Notes: generated by a model from the letters alone, not told the origin. DNA of 64,000 bases from Gammaproteobacteria bacterium (GCA_026195255.1 JAPHSS010000001.1:1-64000); one strand, 5' to 3'; shown: positions 36,802-46,622, numbered from the stretch's first letter. Program-made: numbers and translations.

Positions 36802-37601
36802 AAAATTCAATAATAACTTTTCTAACTTGTGCATTAATTTACCTGCCGCTGCTGTGTTTTGCTGGTGATCGCGAAGATGGCCTGGAGGCATTCAAAAAAG
36901 GTGATTACAAATTAGCCCTACGTTTCTGGACACCTCTGGCTGAATCAGGTGATCGGGAAATTCAATACAACCTCGGTGTTATGTATAACGATGGTCGAGG
37001 TGTTGAAAAAAATATTGAGTTAGCAATTAAGTGGTTAACAATGGCGGCACAACAAGATGACGCTGACGCTCAGTTTCGTCTCGGTAAACTTTATACAAAT
37101 GGTAAAGAAATTAAAGAGGATTTAAATCTCGCTGAGAGCTGGTTAAGAAAAGCAGCACTTAAGAATCATGGTGCCGCCTGTTATTATCTCGCGCAATTTT
37201 ATTCTCATGGCAGGGGACTGAAAAAAGATGATACGTTAGCTTTACGCTGGTATTACCGGGGTGCGGAAAATAACAATATATCTTCTATGTATAATCTGGG
37301 TTACATACATGAAATGGGTCAGGGCGTAGATAAAAATCTGGGTGAAGCATTTCGTTGGTACGATAAAGCGGCGAGGAAAGGCGCGGTTGATGCTCAAGCC
37401 AATTTAGGACGTTTATATTTTAATGGTCAGGGCACTAAACAGGATAAAATCATGGCCTATGTCTGGTTTAAGCTTGCTGCAATGCAGAACAATGAAAATG
37501 CAGATAAAAACGCTCGATTCACTTTTAATAAACTAACTAAGAGTGATCAACAACAGGCAGTTGCCCTGTTTGAAGAATATAAAAAAAAATTCATTAAATA
37601 A
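36795..37601 (+). CDS. periplasmic Sel1-repeat protein
   Basis: 268 residues: a signal peptide (about 1-23, cleavage after CFA), then five to six Sel1-like repeats of about 36 residues (A-x-x-x-LG-x-[ML]-Y-x-x-G-x-G-V-x-[KQ]-[ND] spacing, for example YNLGVMYNDGRGVEKNIELA and YNLGYIHEMGQGVDKN) and a charged tail. Such proteins usually act as protein-protein scaffolds in the envelope. The partner is unknown. It is the third gene of the hemH unit by position. Confidence 0.86.
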   Translation: MLKNSIITFLTCALIYLPLLCFAGDREDGLEAFKKGDYKLALRFWTPLAESGDREIQYNLGVMYNDGRGVEKNIELAIKWLTMAAQQDDADAQFRLGKLYTNGKEIKEDLNLAESWLRKAALKNHGAACYYLAQFYSHGRGLKKDDTLALRWYYRGAENNNISSMYNLGYIHEMGQGVDKNLGEAFRWYDKAARKGAVDAQANLGRLYFNGQGTKQDKIMAYVWFKLAAMQNNENADKNARFTFNKLTKSDQQQAVALFEEYKKKFIK

Positions 37602-37606
37602 TGTAT

Positions 37607-37790
37607 TGAAAAGTCAAAAGCAGGGGAAACCGCAAATAAACGCAAATGGTCACTTTAATACATCCATGTAGCCGTGACATTAGTGCATCCATGCACGTCA
37701 ACGCAAATATTAATTTTTAACTATAACTCATCAATTCAGCTGGTTTTTTAGTGCGGGTGTTCAGTTATACAACCTGAAAAGTCAAAAGCA
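37607..37790. repeat. 16-bp direct repeat pair
   Basis: TGAAAAGTCAAAAGCA occurs at 37607-37622 and again at 37775-37790, both followed by a purine-rich stretch and then AAACGCA-like bases. Between them is a GTGCAT/ATGCAC hairpin (37683-37696). The rest of the 427-base gap before fbp holds only the REP-like palindrome and the terminator. Confidence 0.6.
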
Positions 37791-37897
37791 AAAGAAAACG
37801 CACTAAAATGTAGGGAACATTTTGACCGCACGTTAGTGCGGCCCTGAAAGGGCGAAGCGCAGGAGCGCGTAGTAAATGAACGTAAATATTAAATTTA

Positions 37898-37928
37898 TCT
37901 CGTTCCCACGCGTAGCATGGGAACGAGA
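37898..37928. repeat. REP-like palindrome, copy B
   Basis: TCTCGTTCCCA (37898-37908) pairs perfectly with TGGGAACGAGA (37918-37928). It shares the GGGAACGAGA arm with the copy at 24732-24757, though the inner loop differs. Confidence 0.72.
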
Positions 37929-37951
37929 TAATAATGTTTTTAAAATTACAT

Positions 37952-37989
37952 AAAAAAAGCCCCACTCCTTCATGGACTGGGGCTTTTTT
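37952..37989 (-). terminator. fbp terminator
   Basis: AGCCCCA (37958-37964) and TGGGGCT (37978-37984), preceded by seven A and followed by six T, form a bidirectional rho-independent terminator. On the minus strand it lies about 40 bases after the fbp stop. Confidence 0.85.
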
Positions 37990-38028
37990 ATCCGGGGCTT
38001 CGACTCCCTATGATCGATTAATTGATCA

Positions 38029-39048
38029 TTAAGCAGCCTTTTCACCCTTTAAATGGTATTCCTCAACCTTTCTAACTTCAGCTGCTGAACCTAATACAAC
38101 AGGCACACGCTGGTGAAGACCCGTGGATTCAACTTCCATTATGCGACCTTTACCCGTTGATGCCATACCACCAGCCTGCTCAATAATGAAAGCCATTGGG
38201 TTTGCTTCATACATTAAACGTAACTTGCCGGCTTTTGAAGGATCACGATTATCGTATGGGTACATGAAAATACCACCACGAATAAGAATACGATAAACCT
38301 CGGCCACCATCGAAGCTACCCAACGCATATTGTAACGTTTGCCTAATGGGCCATCTTCACCCAGCTGACAATCTTCAATGTAACGTTTCATTGACTCATC
38401 CCAGAAACGACGGTTTGCCATGTTAATGGCGTACTCAGTTGTCTCTTCAGGAATAGATACACCTTCAGTCGTTAATACAAACTCGCCAATTGTGTTATCA
38501 AGTGTAAACATATTTACACCTTTACCAGTGGTCAGTACGAAAACGGTTGCTGGACCGTAAACAACAAAACCGGCTGCTTTCTGCTGATCGCCACTTTGCA
38601 GGTAATCATCTAACGTAGGTGTTTCTTTGCAGCCAAAGGGTGCTTTTAGTACAGAGAAAATCGTACCCACAGAAATGTTCACATCAATGTTTGATGAACC
38701 GTCCAGGGGATCAAACATCAATAAGTACTCACCGCGTTCTTTTGAAGGCACATCGATGGGATCATCAATCTCTTCAGAACCCATACCTGCAACCAGGCCG
38801 CTCACGCTAAGGTGATCAGCCATGATGTCATTAGTAATGATATCCAGTTCTTTCTGAGTTTCGCCCTGAACGTTTTCAGAACCTGCAACGCCCAATACGC
38901 CTGAAAGTTCACCACGACTAACTGTAGCCGCAATCTCTTTACATGTAATACTTACTTCGTGAATTAATTCAATAAGATCATAAGGAAGATCTTCACCTGC
39001 ACGTTTCTCATGTAACAGAAACTGCTTTAATTTCATACCTGTGGTCAT
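38029..39048 (-). CDS. fbp: fructose-1,6-bisphosphatase class I
   Basis: 339 residues. It removes the 1-phosphate of fructose-1,6-bisphosphate in gluconeogenesis and, where present, the Calvin cycle. The metal-binding GSEEIDDP and FDPLDGSSNIDVNISVGTIF near 90-130, YGPATVFVLTTGKGVNMFTL, the fructose-binding YEANPMAFIIEQAGG and the C-terminal RVPVVLGSAAEV are standard. It stands alone with a strong terminator; the upstream 518 bases are non-coding. No other Calvin-cycle gene is in the window. Confidence 0.95.
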   Translation of the reverse strand: MTTGMKLKQFLLHEKRAGEDLPYDLIELIHEVSITCKEIAATVSRGELSGVLGVAGSENVQGETQKELDIITNDIMADHLSVSGLVAGMGSEEIDDPIDVPSKERGEYLLMFDPLDGSSNIDVNISVGTIFSVLKAPFGCKETPTLDDYLQSGDQQKAAGFVVYGPATVFVLTTGKGVNMFTLDNTIGEFVLTTEGVSIPEETTEYAINMANRRFWDESMKRYIEDCQLGEDGPLGKRYNMRWVASMVAEVYRILIRGGIFMYPYDNRDPSKAGKLRLMYEANPMAFIIEQAGGMASTGKGRIMEVESTGLHQRVPVVLGSAAEVRKVEEYHLKGEKAA

Positions 39049-39566
39049 AATTTAGACTCCTATAGATGTCTTGAATACTAGACCAGATAGGTGCTCTTAT
39101 CGGATACAACCTGGGGGGAGCTATATAACTGGCCAACTAAAATTTGGTGGCGTATATTAACATATTATTATTTTATGTATATGTGATTATAACTTATGGC
39201 ACCAATAAGCCCCTAAACAGGGCAACTCACAGCGAATTCATACTACTAAAACCCAGTATAGACCCTGTTTCAGTGACTTATAAGCGCCGCTAATACCGTT
39301 TAGCCGAAAAGCCGAAACTGGGACAGGTTAACTTATAGACAAACACTAGAAGCATATTTCATTTGACTCGAAATTAACCAAACCCTAATATAGATAGCAT
39401 AATTGATGGCGCTCTTTTCAGTTACACTCTCATTGATAAAGAGATTTATTTTTTTGATAAGTCTTAATAAAAATTCCCTGTGAACAACTAAAACACACAA
39501 ACAGCCTCCATTTTTGAGATCTGCTTTTTACTTTTTTAATGACACACTTATACAACAAGATAAATA
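39049..39566. other. 518-bp non-coding gap upstream of fbp
   Basis: It must hold the fbp promoter and that of the small membrane gene at 39567. The only structure I see is a stem CCTGTTTCAG (39264-39273) with CTGGGACAGG (39318-39327), which closes with two G-T (wobble) pairs; CCCAG at 39252-39256 could compete for the same partner. No ORF is supported. Confidence 0.45.
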
Positions 39567-39806
39567 ATGAAAAAACTACTATTTAAAATACCAACATCAA
39601 CGCTGATTATTGCTACCGTTTTGCTTGGACTGGCGCCCTTTGTGCCGGAACCTCATTTATGGGAAAAATTAAAAATGTTGAGCGATGGCAGCTTAACTAA
39701 AGCCATCGATATTTTCGATTTATTTATGCATGGCACGCCCTTAATTTTATTAATTAGCAAACTCACTTTCATGGCGCTAGATAATCAGCAAAAAATAGAA
39801 AAATAA
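39567..39806 (+). CDS. small conserved-looking membrane protein, unknown function
   Basis: 79 residues, probably two membrane segments (about 11-30 and 55-72) with an acidic link, PFVPEPHLWEKLKMLSDGSL, between them. I recall similar small proteins labelled RND transporter in databases, but the chain is far too short to be one and the label should not be copied. The gene converges on priA with 36 bases between the stops. Function unknown. Confidence 0.6.
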   Translation: MKKLLFKIPTSTLIIATVLLGLAPFVPEPHLWEKLKMLSDGSLTKAIDIFDLFMHGTPLILLISKLTFMALDNQQKIEK

Positions 39807-39842
39807 TATTTTATATTTTTTTCGTTTTTACAAGCCTAAGCA

Positions 39843-42062
39843 TCAAAACATATCCTGTGGATCAACATCAATCGACCACCTGACTTTATTTGCTGTTTTT
39901 AACTTATGAATACCTGGTACCCAATGCCGCAAAATGGCATGTAGTTTTTTTCTTTCATCTGAAAGCAAAATCAACTGCCAGCGATAACGTCCCGCGCGTC
40001 GCTCCATTGGCGCCGGTATAGGGCCAAACAGTTCTACTCCTTCATAATTCAAAGCCTGTCTGCATTCATTTAAAAACACTATACCCTGTTCTTTATATAT
40101 TGATTCGCAGCGCACAATAACCATATAACTAAACGGCGGGAAATTGGCCTGCTTGCGCTCAATTAATGCGGTTTTTGCAAACCCCGCATAACCACTTTCT
40201 AACAAGATGTGTAATAACGGATGCTCAGGATGATGCGTTTGTATAATGACCTCACCTGCTCTTTTGCCCCTTCCGGCACGACCTGAAACCTGGATTATTA
40301 ATTGCGCCATATGTTCTGTGCCACGAAAATCTGCACTAAACAAACCCTGATCTGCATTTAGAATTCCCACCAGTGTTACATTCGGAAAGTCATGCCCTTT
40401 AGCCAGCATTTGAGTTCCAATCAGTATTCTGGCTTCTCCTGATCTTGCCTGGTTTAACTTTCTATCTAACTCGCCTTTAAGTCTTGTTGTGTCTTTATCT
40501 ATTCGACTAATAACAACGGATGGAAATTTTTCAGTTAGTGCAACCTCAATTCTTTCTGTGCCCGCTCCGGGTATATACAAACTCTCATGATTACACTGGG
40601 GGCACTGGGTTGGTGCTTTTTTTTCATAACCACAGTGATGGCAACGCAAACGCTGATTATGATGATGCAAAGTCATGTTCGCATCGCAACGTTGGCATTC
40701 TGTTGTCCAGCCGCATTCATGACACATTAATAAGGGTGCATAACCGCGTCGATTTAAAAACAGTAAAACCTGTCCGTCATTATTTAAATGTTCTTCAATT
40801 TTATTAAATAACGTATCTGATATTCCATCTTCCATCGGTCGACGACAAACATCCAACAGGCTAACTTTAGGTGGTGTTGCACCGGCAGCGCCTCGCTCTG
40901 TTAGTGTTAATAAAGAAAACTGACCTCGCGCTACATTTTCAAGACTTTCAAATGATGGTGTTGCCGAACCCAGGAGAACAGGAATATTTTTATTCTTCGC
41001 TCTGACAAGGGACAGGTCTCTTGCGTGATAACGAAAACCTTCCTGTTGTTTAAATGAGGCATCATGCTCTTCATCCAGGATAATCAAACCTAAATCAGGC
41101 ATAGGTGTATATAAAGCCGAACGCGTACCAATTACCACCCGCGCAATGCCCTTACTCGCCAGCACCCAGGCACTGTGCCTTTGTGTATCATTTAAACCCG
41201 AATGAAGGCTGGCTATGGTTGTGTTTAATCGCTGCGTAAACCGCTGAGTTAACTGTGGCGTTAAACTAATTTCGGGAACCAGCACCAAAACCTGGAGATT
41301 TTGCGCAAGCGCATGCTCTATAACGTCTAAATAGACTTCTGTTTTGCCACTGCCGGTAATGCCTTGCAACAAAAACGCCTGATATGTGTTTAAGGCCTGA
41401 ACAACCTCTTTTGCAGCACCAGCCTGTTGAGCATTTAAGTTAAAGCCATGGCTTGATTTATCTTTTATTTGATCAGGCGAAGTTATAACAGCCGTCTGTA
41501 CTTTCTGCCTCACTTCTACCAGACATTTTTCTATTAACACCTTTACTGGCGTGCGCCAGTTATCCCAGACTTCATTTAACTGGTCTGAATTAAGCCCATC
41601 TGCCAATGAATTTTGTAAGTAAGATAATAAAGCAGCCTGTTTTGGTGCTCGACTCAGACTTTCTATTTCTAGACTTTTGCCTGCTTCGGTTAAATGCCAG
41701 TAATTTTCTGACTTTAGTTCTGCCGGTGCGCCTTCTCTTATCCGCCTGGGCAATGCACTAAAAATCACCTCTCCCAGCGGGTAATGGTAGTAACTGGCTG
41801 ACCATTTAAGTAATTTTATTAAGTCCGCTGATAAAACGGGTTTTACATCAATAATCTCAATAAGTGGTTTCAACTTTGATAAGGGTAATGTAGATTCGTC
41901 GACCACCGATAACACCAAACCAACCAATTGATTTCGGCCAAATTGCACCTTTACCCGACAACCCTCTAGCGGGATCTGACCAGGCTCTACTGGAATCAAA
42001 TAATCAAACAGACTATAAATGGGAACGGGCACAGCGATGCGTGCAATTAAAGGCTTAGACAT
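39843..42062 (-). CDS. priA: primosomal replication helicase PriA
   Basis: 739 residues. It restarts stalled forks by loading the replicative helicase. The N-terminal DNA-binding part opens IARIAVPVPIYSLFDYLIP; Walker A is GITGSGKTEVYL near 230; the DEEHDASFKQQ box follows; the zinc module has eight cysteines (CHEC, CQRC, CHHC, CPQC) around 440-485; the C-terminal helicase motif QVSGRAGRG is intact. The start lies at the edge of the AT-rich DnaA-box region at 42.1-42.7 kb. Confidence 0.96.
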   Translation of the reverse strand: MSKPLIARIAVPVPIYSLFDYLIPVEPGQIPLEGCRVKVQFGRNQLVGLVLSVVDESTLPLSKLKPLIEIIDVKPVLSADLIKLLKWSASYYHYPLGEVIFSALPRRIREGAPAELKSENYWHLTEAGKSLEIESLSRAPKQAALLSYLQNSLADGLNSDQLNEVWDNWRTPVKVLIEKCLVEVRQKVQTAVITSPDQIKDKSSHGFNLNAQQAGAAKEVVQALNTYQAFLLQGITGSGKTEVYLDVIEHALAQNLQVLVLVPEISLTPQLTQRFTQRLNTTIASLHSGLNDTQRHSAWVLASKGIARVVIGTRSALYTPMPDLGLIILDEEHDASFKQQEGFRYHARDLSLVRAKNKNIPVLLGSATPSFESLENVARGQFSLLTLTERGAAGATPPKVSLLDVCRRPMEDGISDTLFNKIEEHLNNDGQVLLFLNRRGYAPLLMCHECGWTTECQRCDANMTLHHHNQRLRCHHCGYEKKAPTQCPQCNHESLYIPGAGTERIEVALTEKFPSVVISRIDKDTTRLKGELDRKLNQARSGEARILIGTQMLAKGHDFPNVTLVGILNADQGLFSADFRGTEHMAQLIIQVSGRAGRGKRAGEVIIQTHHPEHPLLHILLESGYAGFAKTALIERKQANFPPFSYMVIVRCESIYKEQGIVFLNECRQALNYEGVELFGPIPAPMERRAGRYRWQLILLSDERKKLHAILRHWVPGIHKLKTANKVRWSIDVDPQDMF

Positions 42063-42794
42063 ATGTGTATTGTGCCAGTGAATGGTAACAAATTGGAGAA
42101 TTGCATTTTAAAAAATAATCTTTGACAAATTCAAATATTACAGATTTATTAACTTTTCCACAGAAACTGTGGATAACTCTGTGGAGAACCTACAATTTAA
42201 ACTCAAAACAGCTGATTCTAGCGATATGTTGAACATTTTGGTTGTTTTTTGACCACTTATAAATCATATAAAATACAACAACTTACACGCATAAAAAATT
42301 AAAACACTATATATACAGTAGTTTGAGTTTATTCATGGTAATGATTAACAGCTATGTGTATAAGTATTTACTTGAATGGCTTATTTGTAGAATATTAGAT
42401 GATTATTTAGCATATTTAATTAATATTTAATGAATGAAGTTAAAGTATTACATTAATCTAATACGTGTAACTCATTGTATTTTAAAGGGTTAAAAACTTA
42501 TCCCCTTTTCCTGTGGATAAGTCTGTTGATAAGGGCTTGAAATCTTATCTAATTCTCGTGTTTTATACCCTATGTAACAGATTGTTCATAATTTGATCAC
42601 AACAAAAAAGACTTAAAAAACAATATCTTATAGTTTAATGGGTCGATTTGGTTAAAAAGTAAGCAGGACTTATTCCCGATATAGCTTATATGTGCATAAC
42701 GCACATAAAGAACCATATAAATTCAATACCTAACTGCATAAATCTAACTCACTATCAGTTAAGTTTCAAAAAGCAGATATCAGGCAAATGAGGC
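42063..42794. other. candidate replication origin or DnaA-binding locus
   Basis: 732 AT-rich bases without a gene. Five 9-mers match TTWTNCACA: 42154-42162 (plus), 42168-42176, 42355-42363, 42512-42520 and 42691-42699 (all minus); two more have one mismatch (42180-42188, 42524-42532). Two boxes are the perfect TTATCCACA and one is TTATACACA. A very AT-rich run at 42395-42435 could serve as an unwinding element. A TATGTGC/GCACATA hairpin overlaps the last box. dnaA is not in the window, so the region could also be a secondary DnaA-titrating site. Confidence 0.6.
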
Positions 42795-43184
42795 CTATTT
42801 ACTCTTTATCTGTACACCCACTGACTGATTATCTATCACTATCTGCTTTAATCTAGCGGCAATCGTCATCACTTTGTCCATCCAGAACAGCGCCTTATCT
42901 TCTGTTAGTTCCTGCTCAAGTGTTTCACTAAAAAGCGCTATCCACACTTCAAGGTCATCCTGTTTTATGCCAAGGGGGAAATGCTTGCCAATCATGTCAA
43001 TTTTAGGCGGATTATCCAGCTTGCCACCCATACTGATCCACCAGAAACCAGCTATTCGTTTTTCATGCTCTTCTATATCCTCTAGATGGTCAAAAAAATG
43101 CCCTAACTGTTGGTTTGCCATTGTTTTTTTATAAAACGAATGAATTACGGCTTCTATTTCTTCATAAGAGGGTATGTTTGACAT
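42795..43184 (-). CDS. group III truncated haemoglobin-like protein
   Basis: 129 residues, single globin domain. YEEIEAVIHSFYKKTMANQQ followed by LGHFFDHL, HEKRIAGFWWISMGG and, in the proximal region, IGKHFPLGI fit the truncated-globin group III pattern, with H in KHFPL as the likely haem ligand. These proteins bind oxygen or NO; roles in micro-oxic respiration or NO defence are proposed. It lies at the right edge of the DnaA-box region and is divergent from the kinase gene at 43258. Confidence 0.85.
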   Translation of the reverse strand: MSNIPSYEEIEAVIHSFYKKTMANQQLGHFFDHLEDIEEHEKRIAGFWWISMGGKLDNPPKIDMIGKHFPLGIKQDDLEVWIALFSETLEQELTEDKALFWMDKVMTIAARLKQIVIDNQSVGVQIKSK

Positions 43185-43257
43185 ATTTACTTCTATTGAG
43201 CAACTGGATAACCTGCGTATGCTAACACCTATATTAAAATTAATCAGTTGAACTCAT

Positions 43258-44133
43258 ATGAACAGTTGGCAATACATCTCGAAAAGCATAAGCCAGCAGA
43301 CTGGCTCTGACTTTCAAATCGACTCTCACATCTCAGTGGGGGGCGGCTGTATTAATGAAGCTTATCGAGTAAGTAATGGTAAATCAGAGTATTTCGTAAA
43401 AACCAATCACCTCAAACATGGCGATATGTTTGAAACAGAAGCGCTTTCACTAAAAGAAATGTTTGACCAGAACACGGTGCGAGTACCCGAACCCGTATGT
43501 TATGGGCAAACAGACACTATAACTTTTCTTGTGCTTGAATACCTGCCACTCACCGGGCGATTTGACGCCACTTTACTTGGCCAGCAACTTGCGGCAATGC
43601 ACCAGGTAACACAGCCACAATTTGGCTGGCAAAGGGATAATACAATTGGCTCGACACCACAGCGGAATCGACTTACCAGCAACTGGATTGAGTTCTGGCG
43701 TCAACAACGATTATTGCCCCAGCTAAAGCTGGCACAAAAGAATGGTTATGGCGCTGCTCTGAACCCTTTAATGGACAAACTACTGCAAAATTTTGACTGC
43801 TTATACGATAGTTATACTCCTCAACCCAGCCTGTTACATGGTGATCTATGGGGTGGTAATGCCTCTGCACTAGCAGATGCTACACCGGTTATATTTGACC
43901 CTGCACTCTATTATGGTGACCGCGAGGCCGATATTGCCATGACGCAACTATTCGGCGGTTTTCCCGCGGATTTCTATTCTGCCTATAACGATATATCACC
44001 TCTGGATGAGGGTTTTGCGGTACGCAAAACCTTTTATAATTTATATCACATACTTAATCATCTGAATTTATTTGGTGAAGGCTATCTCAATCAGGCCATA
44101 TCAATGGCTGAACGGGTTTTAGCCGAAATCTAA
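43258..44133 (+). CDS. fructosamine kinase / ketosamine-3-kinase family protein
   Basis: 291 residues of the aminoglycoside-phosphotransferase fold, fructosamine-3-kinase branch. SVGGGCINEAYRV near 26-39, the ATP lysine in YFVKTN, LVLEYLPL as the hinge, the catalytic loop LHGDLWGGN and the metal loop VIFDPALYYGDREADIAMTQ are all intact. Bacterial members repair or recycle glycated amines; the substrate is not known here. Its start is 73 bases from the globin start in the other direction. Confidence 0.9.
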   Translation: MNSWQYISKSISQQTGSDFQIDSHISVGGGCINEAYRVSNGKSEYFVKTNHLKHGDMFETEALSLKEMFDQNTVRVPEPVCYGQTDTITFLVLEYLPLTGRFDATLLGQQLAAMHQVTQPQFGWQRDNTIGSTPQRNRLTSNWIEFWRQQRLLPQLKLAQKNGYGAALNPLMDKLLQNFDCLYDSYTPQPSLLHGDLWGGNASALADATPVIFDPALYYGDREADIAMTQLFGGFPADFYSAYNDISPLDEGFAVRKTFYNLYHILNHLNLFGEGYLNQAISMAERVLAEI

Positions 44134-44238
44134 ATTTTTCATGTGCCATTAAAATAAATACTTTTCAGTGCTAGTTAACTGGTAACCCCCCCTATCTACA
44201 TGTAAAATTCGCCATCTGATTTTATACCGGCCAGCACA

Positions 44239-45999
44239 TTGAAAAATACTATCCAGACTCTGCTAACTCAGGCACTAAGCGGCTTAAAAACCAGTGGTGT
44301 AATAAGCGCTGAGATATCACCCGAGATTCAGATTACTCGCACTAAAGACAAGTCACACGGTGATTTTGCCTGTAATCTTGCGTTGATGCTGGCGAAACCT
44401 GCAGCAAAAAATCCACGGGAAATCGCACAATTATTAGTTGATTCACTGCCTGATAGTAATGATTTAGATAAAGTAGTTATAGCTGGCCCGGGCTTTATTA
44501 ATTTCTTTGTAAAACAGAGTAATACCCTGTCAGTCATAAATACCATCAATACCCAGGCCGAAACCTACGGTCTAAGTAATATTGGCGCGGGTCGTAAAGT
44601 ACAAATTGAATTTGTTTCTGCCAATCCTACCGGGCCTCTTCATGTTGGTCATGGTCGCGGCGCAGCATATGGTGCTAGTGTTGCTTCATTACTTAAGGCA
44701 ACAGGTTTTAGTGTGCACCGTGAATACTACGTAAACGATGCTGGCCGCCAAATGGACATACTCTGTACAAGTGTGTGGTTACGTTACCTTGAACGTTGCG
44801 GCGTTGAGATCGTTTTTCCAAGTAATGGCTATCAGGGTGAATATGTAAAAGACATAGCTGAGCAGCTTTTCGCTCAACATGATAAAAATTTAATGCATCC
44901 GCTAAAGGCTGTTTATGAAGACATTCCCGAAGATGAACCCGCAGGCGGTGACAAAGAAATTCATATAGACGCCCTTATTAACAGGGCCCAAACACTTCTC
45001 GGCGAAGAGTCATACAGACAGGTTTTTGATTTAGGTTTAAATATCATTACAGCAGATATTAAAGATGACCTGAAAGAGTTCGGTGTTGAATTTGATGAAT
45101 GGTTCTCAGAGAGAAGCCTGGCGGGTAAAGGTTTAATAAAACAAGCTATTGAGCGTTTACAGAAAGCACATCATGTTTATGAAAAAGACGGTGCGCTGTG
45201 GTTCAAATCAACTGATTTTGGCGATGAAAAAGACAGGGTGGTTGTACGCGATAACGGTCAGAGCACTTATTTTGCATCTGACATTGCTTACCATATGGAT
45301 AAACTCGATCGAGGTTATGAGCGGGTGATTGATATCTGGGGTGCAGACCATCACGGTTATATCCCACGTGTTAAAGCGGCATTAAAAGCATTGGGAAATG
45401 ATGTTGAAAAACTCGACGTTTTATTAGTTCAGTTCGCCATTCTTTACCGAGGTGGCGAGCGAGTTCCTATGTCAACCCGCTCCGGCTCATTTGTTACATT
45501 ACGCGAATTGCGCTCTGAAGTTGGTAATGATGCGGCACGCTTTTTTTATGTATTACGTAAATGTGAACAACATATGGACTTTGACCTGGATTTAGCTAAA
45601 TCTCAAAGTAGTGATAACCCCGTATATTACATCCAGTATGCTCATGCTCGAATCTGTAGAGTGTTTCGTCAGTTAAAAGAGAAACAGTTCACTTATGATG
45701 AAAAAATGGGAAGCGAAAACCTGGCACTGTTAACCGAAGAACATGAAACTTCACTTGTGACGGCTTTGGCGAAATACCCTGAAATTGTTGAAAAAGCAGC
45801 ACTTAACGAAGAGCCTCATTTAGTTGCTCATTTCTTAAGAGAACTGGCTAATGAGCTTCATACTTATTACAATGCACATCAGTTTATAGTTGAAGATGAA
45901 GCTATTCGAAATACACGCCTGACATTAATCAAAGCAACACGTCACGTTTTACATAATGGGCTTAATTTATTAGGCGTTAGTGCACCGGAAAGTATGTAA
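44239..45999 (+). CDS. argS: arginyl-tRNA synthetase
   Basis: 586 residues, class I synthetase. The start is TTG; no ATG is better placed. The N-terminal Add-1 domain covers about 1-110, the HIGH motif is HVGHGRG near 132, and the KMSKS equivalent PMSTRSG is near 410, where the key lysine is replaced, as is usual in ArgRS. ILYRGGERV, YVLRKCEQHMDFDLDLA, the QYAHARI block and the DALR anticodon domain follow. Its stop overlaps the start of the FtsN-like gene (TAATG). Confidence 0.96.
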   Translation: MKNTIQTLLTQALSGLKTSGVISAEISPEIQITRTKDKSHGDFACNLALMLAKPAAKNPREIAQLLVDSLPDSNDLDKVVIAGPGFINFFVKQSNTLSVINTINTQAETYGLSNIGAGRKVQIEFVSANPTGPLHVGHGRGAAYGASVASLLKATGFSVHREYYVNDAGRQMDILCTSVWLRYLERCGVEIVFPSNGYQGEYVKDIAEQLFAQHDKNLMHPLKAVYEDIPEDEPAGGDKEIHIDALINRAQTLLGEESYRQVFDLGLNIITADIKDDLKEFGVEFDEWFSERSLAGKGLIKQAIERLQKAHHVYEKDGALWFKSTDFGDEKDRVVVRDNGQSTYFASDIAYHMDKLDRGYERVIDIWGADHHGYIPRVKAALKALGNDVEKLDVLLVQFAILYRGGERVPMSTRSGSFVTLRELRSEVGNDAARFFYVLRKCEQHMDFDLDLAKSQSSDNPVYYIQYAHARICRVFRQLKEKQFTYDEKMGSENLALLTEEHETSLVTALAKYPEIVEKAALNEEPHLVAHFLRELANELHTYYNAHQFIVEDEAIRNTRLTLIKATRHVLHNGLNLLGVSAPESM

Positions 46000-46622
46000 T
46001 GTCAGCTTCGCGTGATTTAAAGGGACGTCATATGTCTAATAAAAAACCCGTGCCCGGATATGTCTGGATGCTTGCGGGACTGGCCATTGGTTTATTTGCT
46101 TCTTTTCTTATGTATCTCGACAAACAGCCTGCTGAAGAAGTCAGCTTTACCGAAGCGGTAAAGCATGAATTGAAAAAAGCCCGTCAGCAACAAAAAGAAG
46201 ATATCGAATCAGCAAATGAAAACGATTCACAAGTCGCGACGACCAATAGCGAAAATAAAAAACCCCGCTTTGAGTTTTATACCATACTCTCTGAACTAGA
46301 AGTCTTTGTGCCTGAACCAGAAGTTGAAAACACTAACACTAAAAACCAGCCGTCAAATACCAGATCCGTTGAAGCCAGCTCAGTTTCAAATAAAAAATAT
46401 TTACTTCAAGCTGGCTCATTCAAGAATCAGCAAGATGCAGAACGCCTAAAAGCGAGCCTGGCCTTGCTTGGAGTACAGTCTTCGATACAGAGCGTAAATA
46501 TCAATCGTGATAACTGGCATCGCGTACGTATAGGGCCCTTTAGCAACCCTACACGACTACGTGAAACACTAAGCACTTTAAAACAAAATAATATACACGC
46601 CATGACGATGGAGTTAAAATGA
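45999..46622 (+). CDS. ftsN: FtsN-like SPOR-domain cell-division protein
   Basis: 207 residues: a short basic cytosolic N-terminus, one membrane segment (about 25-46, YVWMLAGLAIGLFASFLMYL), a charged linker, and a C-terminal SPOR domain (about 130-207: YLLQAGSFKNQQDAERLKAS, then WHRVRIGPFSNPTRLRE) that binds denuded peptidoglycan at the septum. Position right after argS is classic for FtsN. The ATG overlaps the argS stop by one base; an internal ATG at 46032 would also work. hslVU, which often follows, is absent. Confidence 0.85.
   Translation: MSASRDLKGRHMSNKKPVPGYVWMLAGLAIGLFASFLMYLDKQPAEEVSFTEAVKHELKKARQQQKEDIESANENDSQVATTNSENKKPRFEFYTILSELEVFVPEPEVENTNTKNQPSNTRSVEASSVSNKKYLLQAGSFKNQQDAERLKASLALLGVQSSIQSVNINRDNWHRVRIGPFSNPTRLRETLSTLKQNNIHAMTMELK

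Noticed and set aside
38029-39048. Calvin-cycle autotrophy inferred from fbp
   Set aside because: Class I fbp also serves gluconeogenesis, and no RuBisCO or phosphoribulokinase gene is in the window.
39567-39806. RND transporter label for the 79-residue protein
   Set aside because: RND pumps are about 1000 residues; the label seems to be a database carry-over.
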